Assembly (NCBI RefSeq): GCF_004125265.1
Contig: NZ_RDTE01000003.1
Coordinates: forward strand, 3,100,001-3,164,000
Length of the DNA stretch: 64,000 nt
Direction of reading: 5' to 3'
From: Streptomyces lydicus
GTDB taxonomy: Bacteria; Actinomycetota; Actinomycetes; Streptomycetales; Streptomycetaceae
Part shown: in pieces, positions 1 through 8,304 of the stretch
Layout of the letters: the number at the start of each line of letters is the position of its first letter
How positions within the stretch are numbered: position 1 is the stretch's first letter
Notes under the pieces: model-generated
The model's input: the letters and a program-made list of their open reading frames with translations, nothing else
What the model was told of the DNA's origin: nothing
Database searches by the model: none
Program-made: the position numbers and the translations under genes

Positions 1-3000
1 CGTATCGAGGGCCTGGCCGGACACGATGCGGAGCTTGTCCTCGCGGTTGAGGTAGTCGCCGATGTCCCGGTAGTGGAGCTGGCAGCCTTCGCCCGTGCCA
101 GCGGCGGTTCCGCCCTTGACGAGGATCAGGACGGCAACGGTGCTTCGGCTGCCTGAGCCGAAGACCTTGCCGCCCTCCTTACGGGAGAGTTCCCCGGCCG
201 TGCGCTGGTTGCCGCGCAGGTTGTAGCAGTAGATCGCGTCGAACTCGTTCACCAGGGAGAGGCGTAGTCCGTCGGCGGTGTTGCCATCGATGTAGCCGCC
301 GTTGGAGACGTAGGCGATGACGCCCTCGTCCTTGATGCGGTCCGAGGCCCAGCGGATGGCGCGGATGTAGGAGTCGTAGAGGGAGTTCTTCAGCGTTGCT
401 GATGACTTCGCTGCGTAGGTCTGAGCGATCCTTGCGTCCAGAGCTTCGTACTTGACGTTCTGGTTGTCATCGTTCTGGCTGTCCTGCCCCGCCGAGTACG
501 GCGGGTTGCCGATGATGACGCGGATGTCCTGCGCCTGTTGCTTCCGGACGCGCTCGCTGTTGCCCTCCAGGCCGCCGAAGAGGCGTTCCGCGTGGCCTTC
601 GGCGAGTTGGAAGGTGTCGGTCAGGACGATGCCCTCGAAGGGCGTGTAGTCGTCCGACTCGCTCATGTCCTCGAAGGCGGCCTCGATGTTGACGGCGGCG
701 ATGTAGTAGGCGAGCAGCACGATCTCGTTGGCGTGGAGTTCGTGGACGTACTTGCGCAGGATGTCGTCGGGCTTGATGAGGCCGGACTGGAGGAGGCGGA
801 CGAGGAAGGTACCCGTGCCCGTGAAGGGGTCGAGGATGTGGACGCCTTCGTCGGACAGGGAGGTGCCGAAGTGCTTGGCGAGGGCCTGGTCGGTGGAGCG
901 GAGGATGAAGTCGACGATCTCGACGGGGGTGTAGACGATGCCGAGGGCATCGGCGGTCTTGGGCAGAGCGGTCTTGAAGAACTTGTCGTACAGCTCGATG
1001 ATGACGCGCTGACGGCCCTCATGGTTGTCGATGCCCTCTGCCCGCTTGCGTACAGAGTCGTAGAAGCCTTGGAGGGTCTTGGCCTCGTCGTCGAGATTCT
1101 GGTCGTCCAGGACATCAAGCATGCGCTGCATGGCCAGGGAGACGGGGTTGCGTTCGGCAAACGCGTAGCCCTTGAAGAGCGCGTCGAAGACGGGCTTGGT
1201 GACGATGTGCTGGGTGAGCATGTCGAGGGCGTCGGTCTCGGTAACACCTGGGTTTATGCTCGCGCGCAGCTCACCGAGGAAGGTCTCGAAGGCAGCCTTC
1301 TTGTCGGGGAGGGCGAGGGCCGCCTCGATCCGGGTCTTGTGGCGTCCAGCGATCTGGGCGATGTCTTTGGCCCAGTCTTCCCAGTACTGGCGCTGGCCGA
1401 CCTTCTTGACGATCTGGGCGTAGATCGCGTCGCGCCAGTCCTCCATATGGAGCGTGGTCTGGACGTACTGGGCCGCGCTCGCCTCACCCTGCCCGTCGCC
1501 GCGACCGCCCCCTTCGCCAGAGATGGACTCGCGGTCGTCCGTGGCGTTGGCAACCATGATGTTGTCGGGGCGGCGGTTGTTCAGGTCGAGCTGGTTGACG
1601 GTGGCGTTGAAGCGGTCATCGTGGGCGCGCAGAGCTTGGAGGACTTGCCATACGGTGCGGAAGCGGCGGTTGTCGGCCAAGGCCTGCTCTGGGGGCATGC
1701 CGGCGGGGACGGCGACGGGCAAGATGATGTAGCCGTACTTCTTGCCCTCGGCCAGGCGCATGACGCGGCCGACGGACTGGACGACATCGACGACGGAGTT
1801 GCGGGGGTGGAGAAAGAGGACGGCGTCCAGGCTGGGTACGTCGACGCCTTCGGACAGGCAGCGGGCGTTGGAAAGGATGCGGGCCCTGTTTGCTCCGGGG
1901 TCCTGCTTGAGCCAGTCGAGGAGGTCGTTGCGGCGCAGGGTGTTGAAAGTGCCGTCGACGTGGTCGACGTCGCACTGGAGGATCTCTTCGTCGGCGCCGT
2001 CGTACGCCTGGACGACCTCGCGGAAGCGCTTGGCGAGTTCCTTGGATTCGTTGATGTTCCGGGCGAAGGCCACGGCCCGCTGCATAGGTGCTTCGCCGGG
2101 TTCGAAGCCTGAGCCGTCGGCGAGTTTTCCGGTGCGCTTGGCCATTCCGTTCCAGCAGCCGACGATCTTCGCGGCGTCGTCGAGGTTGAGCTCGTTGTTG
2201 TCGTCGGCGAGCTGTTGCTGGAGGGACTCGGCGACCTTGCCCTCGTCGATGGTGAGGATGAGCACCTTGTAGTCGGTCAGCAGGCCCTGCTCGACGGCCT
2301 TGCCGAAGCCGAGGCGGTGGAACTCCGGACCGTAGAGGTCCTCGTCGTCCATGGAGCACAGGACGGTCTCGGTGTTCTTCGCGTCCGTCTTGGCCTCTTC
2401 GCTAAACAGGCGTGGGGTGGCCGTCATGTACAGGCGGCGGGCGGAGCGGATATAGCCGTTGTCGTGGACCTTGACGAAGTTCGACTCGTCGCCGACGGTG
2501 AGGGTGGCGCCGGTGGTGCGGTGCGCTTCGTCGCACAGGATGAGATCGAAATCGGGCAGGCCGACCTGCTGCGCCTGGGCGATGGTGTCGATGGACTGGT
2601 AAGTCGAGAAGACCACGGTCAGTCCGGGTCCGGCCTCCACGCTCGCGACCTGCTCGATGAGCTTGTCAGGGCTGGTGGTGGCGGGCAAGGCAAGGTCGTG
2701 TGTCGACATGTCCGTGCTGTCGGCGTCGACCTTCTTCTGCTTGCTGACCTTGCTGTCGGAGCAAACGGCGAAGCGCCGCATCGACGTCTCGGTCTCGTAC
2801 GACCACTCCCGCAGGGTCTGCGAGAGCAGTGCGATTGAGGGGACCATGAAGAGCACGGTGGTGTGGTCGCCCTCGCCGCGCTTCGCGCGCTCCTGCTGGA
2901 GCCGTTCGACGATCTTCAGGCCGGTGAAGGTCTTGCCCGTGCCACAGGCCATGATCAGTTTGCCGCGCTGGTGGGAGGTGAAGCCTTCGAAGACCGCGTC

Positions 3001-3561
3001 GATCGCTTCACGCTGATGTGGGCGCGCAGTCTTCTTGCCCCGGAGCCGCAGCTCGACCGGACCCTCGGGAGCGGCGGGAACGTGCCACTCGACCGGGCTT
3101 GCCTCGATATCGGCCAGACCGATGCGAGTGACTGGAATTTGCTGGTCATCCAGGGCGGACTCGGCGTTCGTCCCCCACTTATCCGTCGTCGAGATGATCA
3201 TTCGGCGGGTGAAGACACCCTTACCCGAGGCCGTGAAGAAGGAGTCGAGGTCGGACTTCTGGACGGTGTGCTGCGGCTCGTAGAACTTGCACTGGATGGC
3301 GCAGTAGCCGCCGGTCTCACGGTCCTGCGCCACCAAGTCGATACCGACGTCCCGCTTATCGCTCTCCGCGCCGGGCCAGTTGTGGTACATCCACACCTGG
3401 GTGAACTGTTCGGACCAGTCTGGGTCCGCTCCCAGGTACTGCACCATGAGCTCCTCGAAGCGGGTCCCTCGATCCCGGTTCACGGTGGAGCTCTCGCGGA
3501 TCGCCTTGAGAACGTCGTGCACCGTCGTCGCAGTCGTGGTCCCGCTCAACGCGATTCGCAC
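1..3561 (-). CDS. Type ISP restriction-modification enzyme (N-terminal part, runs off window)
   Basis: A single polypeptide joining nuclease, helicase and DNA methyltransferase, as in the LlaGI/LlaBIII Type ISP family that cuts unmodified phage DNA after translocation. The frame is open for 1187 residues and continues past base 1. Visible in order: an Mrr-like nuclease (GIDLVAQ about 73-79, QCK 90-92); a superfamily 2 helicase with Walker A ACGTGKT about 205-211 and DEAH 344-347, plus a later TATPRLF and an Arg-rich QSVGRVMRL motif; then an N6-adenine methyltransferase with DPFTGTG at 911-917 and NPPY at 1019-1022. The target recognition domain should lie off the left edge. The GTG at 3561 is the furthest upstream start after a stop at 3604-3606; its ribosome site is weak. 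One protein does both restriction and modification, so no separate hsdM/hsdS is expected. Family assignment is from motif order. Confidence 0.88.
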   Translation of the reverse strand, partial: MRIALSGTTTATTVHDVLKAIRESSTVNRDRGTRFEELMVQYLGADPDWSEQFTQVWMYHNWPGAESDKRDVGIDLVAQDRETGGYCAIQCKFYEPQHTVQKSDLDSFFTASGKGVFTRRMIISTTDKWGTNAESALDDQQIPVTRIGLADIEASPVEWHVPAAPEGPVELRLRGKKTARPHQREAIDAVFEGFTSHQRGKLIMACGTGKTFTGLKIVERLQQERAKRGEGDHTTVLFMVPSIALLSQTLREWSYETETSMRRFAVCSDSKVSKQKKVDADSTDMSTHDLALPATTSPDKLIEQVASVEAGPGLTVVFSTYQSIDTIAQAQQVGLPDFDLILCDEAHRTTGATLTVGDESNFVKVHDNGYIRSARRLYMTATPRLFSEEAKTDAKNTETVLCSMDDEDLYGPEFHRLGFGKAVEQGLLTDYKVLILTIDEGKVAESLQQQLADDNNELNLDDAAKIVGCWNGMAKRTGKLADGSGFEPGEAPMQRAVAFARNINESKELAKRFREVVQAYDGADEEILQCDVDHVDGTFNTLRRNDLLDWLKQDPGANRARILSNARCLSEGVDVPSLDAVLFLHPRNSVVDVVQSVGRVMRLAEGKKYGYIILPVAVPAGMPPEQALADNRRFRTVWQVLQALRAHDDRFNATVNQLDLNNRRPDNIMVANATDDRESISGEGGGRGDGQGEASAAQYVQTTLHMEDWRDAIYAQIVKKVGQRQYWEDWAKDIAQIAGRHKTRIEAALALPDKKAAFETFLGELRASINPGVTETDALDMLTQHIVTKPVFDALFKGYAFAERNPVSLAMQRMLDVLDDQNLDDEAKTLQGFYDSVRKRAEGIDNHEGRQRVIIELYDKFFKTALPKTADALGIVYTPVEIVDFILRSTDQALAKHFGTSLSDEGVHILDPFTGTGTFLVRLLQSGLIKPDDILRKYVHELHANEIVLLAYYIAAVNIEAAFEDMSESDDYTPFEGIVLTDTFQLAEGHAERLFGGLEGNSERVRKQQAQDIRVIIGNPPYSAGQDSQNDDNQNVKYEALDARIAQTYAAKSSATLKNSLYDSYIRAIRWASDRIKDEGVIAYVSNGGYIDGNTADGLRLSLVNEFDAIYCYNLRGNQRTAGELSRKEGGKVFGSGSRSTVAVLILVKGGTAAGTGEGCQLHYRDIGDYLNREDKLRIVSGQALDT

Positions 3562-3912
3562 CCCATCACAGTCAGTAGCACGCCCGTCCGCGCGCTTCGT
3601 CGGTCACACCAGAATTGCCATAACACTACTGGCGAGTCCCGTCTTCAGGCGTCGAATCGGCCCCCTTGTCAGCGCCCGCTCGTACCCTCACCCGCATCGG
3701 TAAACGCAACGGCGAGGGTGCAATGGATGCCGTCCACCGCGCCGAAGGAGCGGTACCGCACGGAGGGCGGCCAGCGTGAAGACAGAAGTCGGCTGCGGCG
3801 ACCGAAGGCCACACCTTCGCGAAGACGCACAGATCTACTTCAGCCTGACGAACAGTAGCGATGTCGATTGATTGCCTGACAGGTGATGGCTGGGTCCGAT
3901 AGATGTGTGCAC
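3562..3912. other. Gene-free stretch upstream of the Type ISP gene
   Basis: About 350 bases between the divergent Type ISP gene and the next small gene. It should hold the promoter of the restriction gene. I see no convincing hexamers, hairpin, repeat or RNA gene here. Confidence 0.4.
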
Positions 3913-4317
3913 ATGGACGACTCCACGCCCGGTGAACCCGCTCCCGCAAATGGCGATCCCGCACCCTCCGTCGAGAAGACGGAGAGCTGGTACGCCAAGC
4001 ACAAGCCGAAGATCCGCGTTATCGGCGACGTGACTCTGATCGTAGGTCTGGCCGTGGTCGCTTACCTCGTAAGGCAGAGCCCCGGGAGGTACGAGGCCGA
4101 GGACATCGGGGATTACGAACCGGCCTCCGACGATGAAGCTACGGACCAGCCTCGCCAGTCCTCCCCTAACCCTGACAGCGACCCCTTCCTCCGAAAGCTC
4201 CCCGCCGACCACCAAGCCAGCGAAGAGGCCAAGGCGAGGTACAGGGAGCTGACCGGGAAAGAGCTTCCTGACGGTTACACCGTGGTTCGCCGCTGGATGT
4301 ACGGAACCGCAGCCTAA
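3913..4317 (+). CDS. Small single-pass membrane protein of unknown function
   Basis: Predicted 134 residues. An acidic, Pro-rich N-terminus (MDDSTPGEPAP...) is followed by a KHKPK stretch and one hydrophobic segment (VIGDVTLIVGLAVVAYLV, about residues 36-54), then a charged tail ending GYTVVRRWMYGTAA. The topology suggests a membrane-anchored protein with a cytoplasmic tail, but I do not recognise the family. It is divergent from the Type ISP gene and in the same accessory island. An alternative start lies at 3883-3886 (adjacent GTG and ATG). No clear ribosome site decides between them, so the N-terminus is uncertain. Confidence 0.55.
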   Translation: MDDSTPGEPAPANGDPAPSVEKTESWYAKHKPKIRVIGDVTLIVGLAVVAYLVRQSPGRYEAEDIGDYEPASDDEATDQPRQSSPNPDSDPFLRKLPADHQASEEAKARYRELTGKELPDGYTVVRRWMYGTAA

Positions 4318-4572
4318 GCACCTCGGCGAAGGGTGCCGCAGCCCCTCGTTTCTGTGCAGTGCCGGCGGAGGCCCTGCGGAACGCTCTCGCCGCCACTGAC
4401 CTGCAGATATGAGATGCCTTGACGTGACGGGTGAGAGACCCTCGTCACCCCTGGAACCGTGGCAGAATCCGAGCTGCTAAGAGCCGGCGGCGGGGAGTAT
4501 ACAGCCCCCAGGGTTCATACCCCACCCCTCGTCCTCTCCTGGTTCCTCGCCACCGCCTCTACGATCCATCCC

Positions 4573-4845
4573 ATGATCAAGCTGACGTGGGCGCTGATAG
4601 CCGAGCATGCAGACGCGTGGACCGGGAGCGATGCGGCACAGGGCGCGGCTGTCCTCGAAGCCGGAGTGGGGGCCGTGGTCGACGCGAGCGGCATGAAGCC
4701 GGAGACCGTGCAGCACTGGCGGACCGACTTCCTCGGGCCCGTGGTCGAGTCTCTGCGCACTGAGGGGACGGCTGCGCTCGCACGGGGTGAGTCCTGGGGC
4801 AAGGCAGCCGGGCCGTTCCTGGCCTGCGCTTCCCCAGTCAACTGA
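4573..4845 (+). CDS. Hypothetical small protein, possibly a remnant
   Basis: Open frame of 90 codons from an ATG at 4573 (MIKLTWALIAEHADAW...). It is soluble, with no signal peptide or recognised motif. An upstream in-frame ATG at 4459 would lengthen it, but that extension is low complexity. It sits between the membrane gene and the insertion sequence, in DNA without core genes, so it may be a fragment of a larger lost gene. It is listed because codon use looks acceptable; the function is unknown. Confidence 0.35.
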   Translation: MIKLTWALIAEHADAWTGSDAAQGAAVLEAGVGAVVDASGMKPETVQHWRTDFLGPVVESLRTEGTAALARGESWGKAAGPFLACASPVN

Positions 4846-4955
4846 GCGCCGTCCGCCTCGTCGGGAACCTCGAAGAGGTCGAGGTCCGGCTGCCTGAGCT
4901 CAGCTCGGCAAGTTGATCCCCCGACAAGCGAGGTCGGGCGGCAGGGCCTGTGAAG

Positions 4956-4961
4956 CCTAGG
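4956..4961. repeat. Left target-site duplication CCTAGG of the IS481 element
   Basis: CCTAGG at 4956-4961 is repeated at 6027-6032, immediately outside element ends that begin TGT and finish ACA. IS481-family elements are known to prefer NCTAGN targets and duplicate six bases, which fits exactly. The minus-strand transposase stop TAG (4957-4959) lies inside this repeat. Confidence 0.85.
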
Positions 4962-5910
4962 TGTATTGCCCTGTGAGGTTGGGGACGCGGCTGGCGGGTG
5001 GCTGGCCCTTGAGGGCGGTGTGTCCGCGGTGGTGATTGTAGGTGTGAAGCCACTGTGGGAACGCTTGTCGGCGTTCGGTCTCTGAGCGGTAGGAGCGGGC
5101 GGTGGCCCATTCGTCGAGCATGGTCCGGTTGAGGCGTTCGACTTTGCCGTTCGTCTGCGGTCGGTAGGGCCGGGTTCGCTTGTGGGTGATGCCGGCCGCC
5201 GTGAGGGCGCGGCGCCAGTCGCGTGAGCGGTAGCAGGCGCCGTTGTCGGTCAGGACGCGTTCGACGGTGATCCCGCAGGCGGTGAAGAACGCCTGGGCGC
5301 GGGCCCAGAAGCCTGTGGCGGTCTCCTTCTTCTCATCTGTGTGGATCTCGCTGTAGGCGAGGCGGGAGTGGTCGTCGACGGCGGTGTGGATGTAGCTGTA
5401 GCCGGCGCCGGAGCGGGTCTTGCGGCCTGCTTGGCGGCCGAGGGTTTTGTGGCCGCCGCCGTCGGGGATGTTGCCGAGCTTCTTGATGTCCACGTGGACG
5501 AGTTCGCCTGGCCGGTCGCGTTCGTAGCGGCGTATGACGCGGCCGGTGACCCGGTCCAGGTGGGCCAGGCGGGCCAGGCCGAAGCGGGTCAGTACGCGGT
5601 GCACGGTCGAGGGCACCAGGCGTAGCAGGTGTGCGATGCGGGCCGGGCCCCACCGGCGCAGAAGCCGGACCTTGATGATGCGCCGTTCGGTGCGGTTCGG
5701 GGTGCGGCGCGGGCTCGTGTGCGGGCGGCTTGACCGGTCTGCCATGCCCGCCTCCCCGAACAGCCGGTAGCGCTTAGCCCATCGCTGAGCTGTTGTGGGC
5801 GAGACCTGGAAGCGTTCAGCGGCCCGACGCAGTGGCCAGCCGTCCTTGACCACGCAACGGGCCAGACGCAGCCGACCGGTCTCTGTCAGAGGTGCATTAC
5901 GGTGAGGCAC
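4957..5910 (-). CDS. IS481-family DDE transposase
   Basis: 317 residues from a GTG at 5910 (VPHRNAPLTETGRLRL), the usual start for this family; an AAAGG precedes it. The N-terminal part is a helix-turn-helix region (RAAERFQVSPTTAQRWAKRYR). The C-terminal rve/DDE catalytic core shows ELVHVDIKKLG (first Asp), RVLTDNGACYRS (second Asp) and TNGKVERLNRT (Glu). The carboxy end reads NLTGQYT and then uses a TAG stop supplied by the CCTAGG target duplication instead of by the element. No frameshift or internal stop is seen, so the enzyme should be active. Confidence 0.92.
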   Translation of the reverse strand: MPHRNAPLTETGRLRLARCVVKDGWPLRRAAERFQVSPTTAQRWAKRYRLFGEAGMADRSSRPHTSPRRTPNRTERRIIKVRLLRRWGPARIAHLLRLVPSTVHRVLTRFGLARLAHLDRVTGRVIRRYERDRPGELVHVDIKKLGNIPDGGGHKTLGRQAGRKTRSGAGYSYIHTAVDDHSRLAYSEIHTDEKKETATGFWARAQAFFTACGITVERVLTDNGACYRSRDWRRALTAAGITHKRTRPYRPQTNGKVERLNRTMLDEWATARSYRSETERRQAFPQWLHTYNHHRGHTALKGQPPASRVPNLTGQYT

Positions 5911-6026
5911 GAGGGCCTTTCTGGTCGCCGGTGCAGATGTCGCAATCCACACCAGGCCAGAAGGCCCTCACCCATTTCAAGATCACTCAGCCGAGACCTG
6001 CGTCACCAACCTCCGTGGACAGAACA
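4962..6026 (-). mobile_element. IS481-family insertion sequence, 1065 bp, apparently complete
   Basis: The element starts TGT at 4962 and ends ACA at 6026. The outer 27 bases of the two ends match at about 20 positions as imperfect inverted repeats (a shared GAGGTTGG core). Length, end bases, the CCTAGG duplication and one long DDE transposase all fit IS481. It lies directly after the small gene at 6028-6325, touching only that gene's stop-codon hexamer, so the insertion probably did no coding damage. The intact frame and clean duplication suggest a recent insertion. Confidence 0.88.
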
Positions 6027-6032
6027 CCTAGG
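6027..6032. repeat. Right target-site duplication CCTAGG of the IS481 element
   Basis: Second copy of the hexamer found at 4956-4961. On the minus strand its TAG is also the stop codon of the small gene ending at 6028, so the element inserted exactly at that gene's stop. Confidence 0.85.
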
Positions 6033-6325
6033 GCTCTGTCTGCATGTATTCCGCGCGACTGTCTCCGGACCGCTCTGCCTCCGCACTCTCCTCCCGCTCG
6101 CGCATCATGGCCTCATAGGCTGCTTGGACCTGCTCCCGTGGGAAGCAGAACCTGTTCAGTACCCACCAGACATCCTCGGCCGTCGGTTCCGGGGCATTGG
6201 CCAGTTGCAGTTCGATCCACTCCTCCTTGGTCATCTTCGATCCACTCCTCCTTGGTCATCGGCTTCTCCGCCTCGGGCTTCTTCGTCACGGACTCGCCTC
6301 TGTTCGATATCGCGTATCCGACCAT
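6028..6325 (-). pseudogene. Small hypothetical gene frameshifted by a 25-bp tandem duplication
   Basis: An ATG at 6325 with GAGGTGAC upstream starts MVGYAISNRGESVTKK and runs to MTKEEWIE. There a 25-bp unit is duplicated (6211-6235, 6236-6260) and throws the frame. After the second unit the frame MTKEEWIELQLANAP...EYMQTEP continues to a TAG at 6028. Removing one unit gives one continuous protein of about 90 residues. The duplication places AAGGAGGAG about ten bases before the second ATG at 6234, so a 68-residue C-terminal product could still be made. It is the last gene of the XRE cluster and abuts the insertion sequence. I do not recognise the family. Confidence 0.65.
6211..6260. repeat. Perfect 25-bp tandem duplication inside a small gene
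   Basis: Two adjacent identical 25-base units (6211-6235 and 6236-6260). Since 25 is not a multiple of three, the duplication shifts the reading frame of the minus-strand gene that contains it. Confidence 0.9.
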
Positions 6326-6438
6326 CGTTGTCACCTCTTCGGCCGGGCCGACCTCTGCTGCCCAGCGGGGAAGCCGCCGGGGTAGACAGGGGCTTGCTCG
6401 GCTCACACACGCCACTTCTGGCGCACCTCCTGCCCGTA

Positions 6439-6696
6439 CTACTTGCCATCCCGTGGGTGCGCCGAGGGGCCCTCCCCCTCCGCCCTCAGCACCAGGGCGA
6501 ACGACGTGCACACGCGCCGAAAGCCCTTATGCCCGCTGCGTCCTGTGTGACCCATGCACTCAACGTCCACAGTCGCCCCGTCCTCCGACGGCCGCGCAGT
6601 CCACTCACAGTGGAGGCACTCCGCCTCGAAGGTCATGTCCGTGTTCGGGTGCTGTGTGATGCGGTGCTGCACGTAACGGAGGACAGCGCGGGCCAT
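6439..6696 (-). CDS. DUF7848-like small protein
   Basis: 85 residues starting MARAVLRYVQHRITQHP. The pattern of a beta-rich start, TFEAECLHCEWTA, then GHTGRSGHKGFRRV matches the DUF7848-type proteins common beside Streptomyces XRE regulators. Residues include a Cys-x-x-Cys (CLHC) that could bind metal. The ATG overlaps the TAA of the preceding gene by one base (TAATG), so the two are translationally coupled. The function is unknown; the family name is from recall of the pattern. Confidence 0.7.
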   Translation of the reverse strand: MARAVLRYVQHRITQHPNTDMTFEAECLHCEWTARPSEDGATVDVECMGHTGRSGHKGFRRVCTSFALVLRAEGEGPSAHPRDGK

Positions 6697-6899
6697 TACT
6701 CGCTCCCGTGTGCGTCGCGCAGGTGAGCCCGCAGGATCACGTTCATGTCCGACACCTTGGAGTAGTCGCCGATGGACACGGCGTTGGCCCGCTGCACCGC
6801 GAAGCCGAGACACTCTCGGCAGCCCGGGACGGGCTCCGGTCGGGCCGGCGGTAGGGACAAGGCCACCAGTTCCGGCATCGTCGCCTGTTCTCCGCGCAT
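6696..6899 (-). CDS. Small Cys-x-x-Cys protein with GDYS-VSD motif (cassette member, copy 1)
   Basis: 67 residues from an ATG at 6899 with GGGGAGG eight bases upstream. After a Pro-rich start comes PGCRECLGFAVQRANA, then GDYSKVSDMNVILRAHLRDAH. The same order of a Cys-x-x-Cys, an Ala/Arg helix, GDYSxVSDxNVxL and a final His is found in the gene at 24656-24871, which also follows an XRE gene. The two Cys and terminal His residues could bind a metal. It lies 61 bases after the regulator and is coupled to the next gene. No function is known to me. Confidence 0.75.
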   Translation of the reverse strand: MRGEQATMPELVALSLPPARPEPVPGCRECLGFAVQRANAVSIGDYSKVSDMNVILRAHLRDAHGSE

Positions 6900-6960
6900 C
6901 TCGTACGCCTCCCCGCATCTTGTCGAGGAGGCCATCGTCAGCTGGTCCGGCGGGCCGGAT

Positions 6961-7791
6961 CTAGTCCGTTTCCCGTTCGCGCAGGAACGCGTCCCGGATG
7001 CCCTCGACCAGGTCGCGCATAGCGTCCCCGGCAAGAGACACGGAGGTGAAGCGGTCGAACTTCTCGACGTACAGGGAGACATCCCGTGGGTCAGTCACAA
7101 CCATCTCGGCGTGCGTCGTCTCGACCGTCACCACGCGGTCGTCCCGGATGACGAAGGAGTGGTCGGGAACGTCGCGCTGAGGCGCGTCGAGGGCGACTAC
7201 TCGCACCTCCACGTTCGGCAGACGGGACACCGACACGATGCGGTCCAGCTGGCCCGCCATCATCGCGGCCGGGAGGAGACGCCACCGCAGGACGGATTCG
7301 GTCACCACGAAGCGCAGCGCCTTGCTGGTGTCGTACAGGACGCGTTGCCGCTCGATCCGGGCGGAGACCGTACGGAAGAGCTGTTCGTCCGTGAGGCCCT
7401 TCGGCTTCAGCACTGCCCGAATGTACTCAGGCGTCTGGAGCAGGCCGGGAACGAGGGACGGCTGGAAGAGGCGCAAGAGCGTCATCGAGGACTCAAGTGC
7501 CCTGATCTGCTCCTGCTTCTTGTGGTAGCCCATGCGCCGGAAGAGGCGCCACGCGGTTGCCTCTGTGGCCTGTGCGCGGGCTACGGCAAGGTACTCGGCC
7601 TTGATCTCCGGGGACACGTCCAAGGCCGTGAGGATACGTTCCACGTCCGCCGTCGCCGGGGCTACAAGGCCGTTCTCGATCTTCGACAGCTTGGCAGTCG
7701 ACATGACGGAGCTGCGGGCAACGGCCTTGGCCTCCTTGCCGGATGCCCGCCGAAGCGCCCGCAGCGCGGCGCCCAGTTCTGCCTGATTCAC
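6961..7791 (-). CDS. XRE-family regulator with DUF5753 (Scr1-type), cassette copy 1
   Basis: 276 residues from a GTG at 7791 (VNQAELGAALRALRRASG), chosen because GTGA overlaps the upstream stop and GGAGCA precedes it; an in-frame ATG lies at 7815. The N-terminal helix-turn-helix (KAVARSSVMSTAKLSKIENG) is followed by a long DUF5753 domain (GLLQTPEYIRAVL; VTESVLRWRL; VSRLPNVEVRVVAL; HSFVIRD...VTVETTHAEMVV). Proteins of this type control nearby small genes and, in the Scr1/Scr2 and WhiJ cases, affect development or antibiotic production. It sits in the middle of a cluster of very small genes and probably regulates that cluster; this is inference. Confidence 0.88.
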   Translation of the reverse strand: MNQAELGAALRALRRASGKEAKAVARSSVMSTAKLSKIENGLVAPATADVERILTALDVSPEIKAEYLAVARAQATEATAWRLFRRMGYHKKQEQIRALESSMTLLRLFQPSLVPGLLQTPEYIRAVLKPKGLTDEQLFRTVSARIERQRVLYDTSKALRFVVTESVLRWRLLPAAMMAGQLDRIVSVSRLPNVEVRVVALDAPQRDVPDHSFVIRDDRVVTVETTHAEMVVTDPRDVSLYVEKFDRFTSVSLAGDAMRDLVEGIRDAFLRERETD

Positions 7792-8304
7792 GCTGCTCCG
7801 TGCTTCTCCCACCACTCGGTGAAGGGCACCGACATGGCCAGGGCGACGCTTCGATAAGTGGCGTGCTCGAACTCCTTGCCCGTGGGCAACGCACTCTCCG
7901 CCGGGATGAAGGTCGGACCAATGAACGCGCCGTTCTCGTCGTAGTTGAGAACGACCGGCTCACGGCCGTCGAAGAGCCAGAAGTCGGGCGCACCCTCCAG
8001 CGGGTTCGGGCGGTCGGTCGTGTCGAGGATGTGGAACTCCTCGCCCGCAGTCATGTTCGTCAGGTAGCCCCAGCCCAGCTCGTAGCGGAGGTACGGCGTG
8101 AGCGGGCGGGACAGGACGTGGACACGCACCATGCGCTTCCCGCTCTCCGTCGCCTTGCTCACAGTCTCCAACCAGCCCGCATTGTAGTCCGCGGGCTTGG
8201 GCTCCCCGCGAGGAAGGAGCGGAAGGCGGCGGGGTTTCCAGCCGGAACGCCTCCTCCTGGAAAGTGGAGAAGCGGGCGGCCAGGTCGTTAGATGCGCTGA
8301 TCAC
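7788..8304 (-). pseudogene. DUF6879 protein, cassette copy 1, broken by frameshifts
   Basis: The gene begins with a GTG at 8304 overlapping the previous stop by 17 bases, exactly as in the intact copy at 23201. Frame one reads ...FSTFQEEAFRLET. The sequence then continues in another frame as AAFRSFLAG and in a third as EPKPADYNAGWLETVSKATESGKR...MVRVHVLSRPLTPYLRYELGWGYLTNMTAGEEF to the TGA at 7788. Compared with copy 2, a short stretch after RLET is missing and one base appears lost in a G run near 8206. The C-terminal 127 residues are open from a TTG at 8171, but a complete protein cannot be made. Homopolymer sequencing error is the alternative for the second shift. Confidence 0.7.

Noticed and set aside
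538..2112. A plus-strand open frame of 524 codons opposite the Type ISP gene
   Set aside because: Its product is an acidic low-complexity repeat of Val, Gly, Leu and Asp with no family resemblance, exactly as expected from the mirror frame of high-GC coding DNA; the minus strand encodes a recognisable enzyme throughout.
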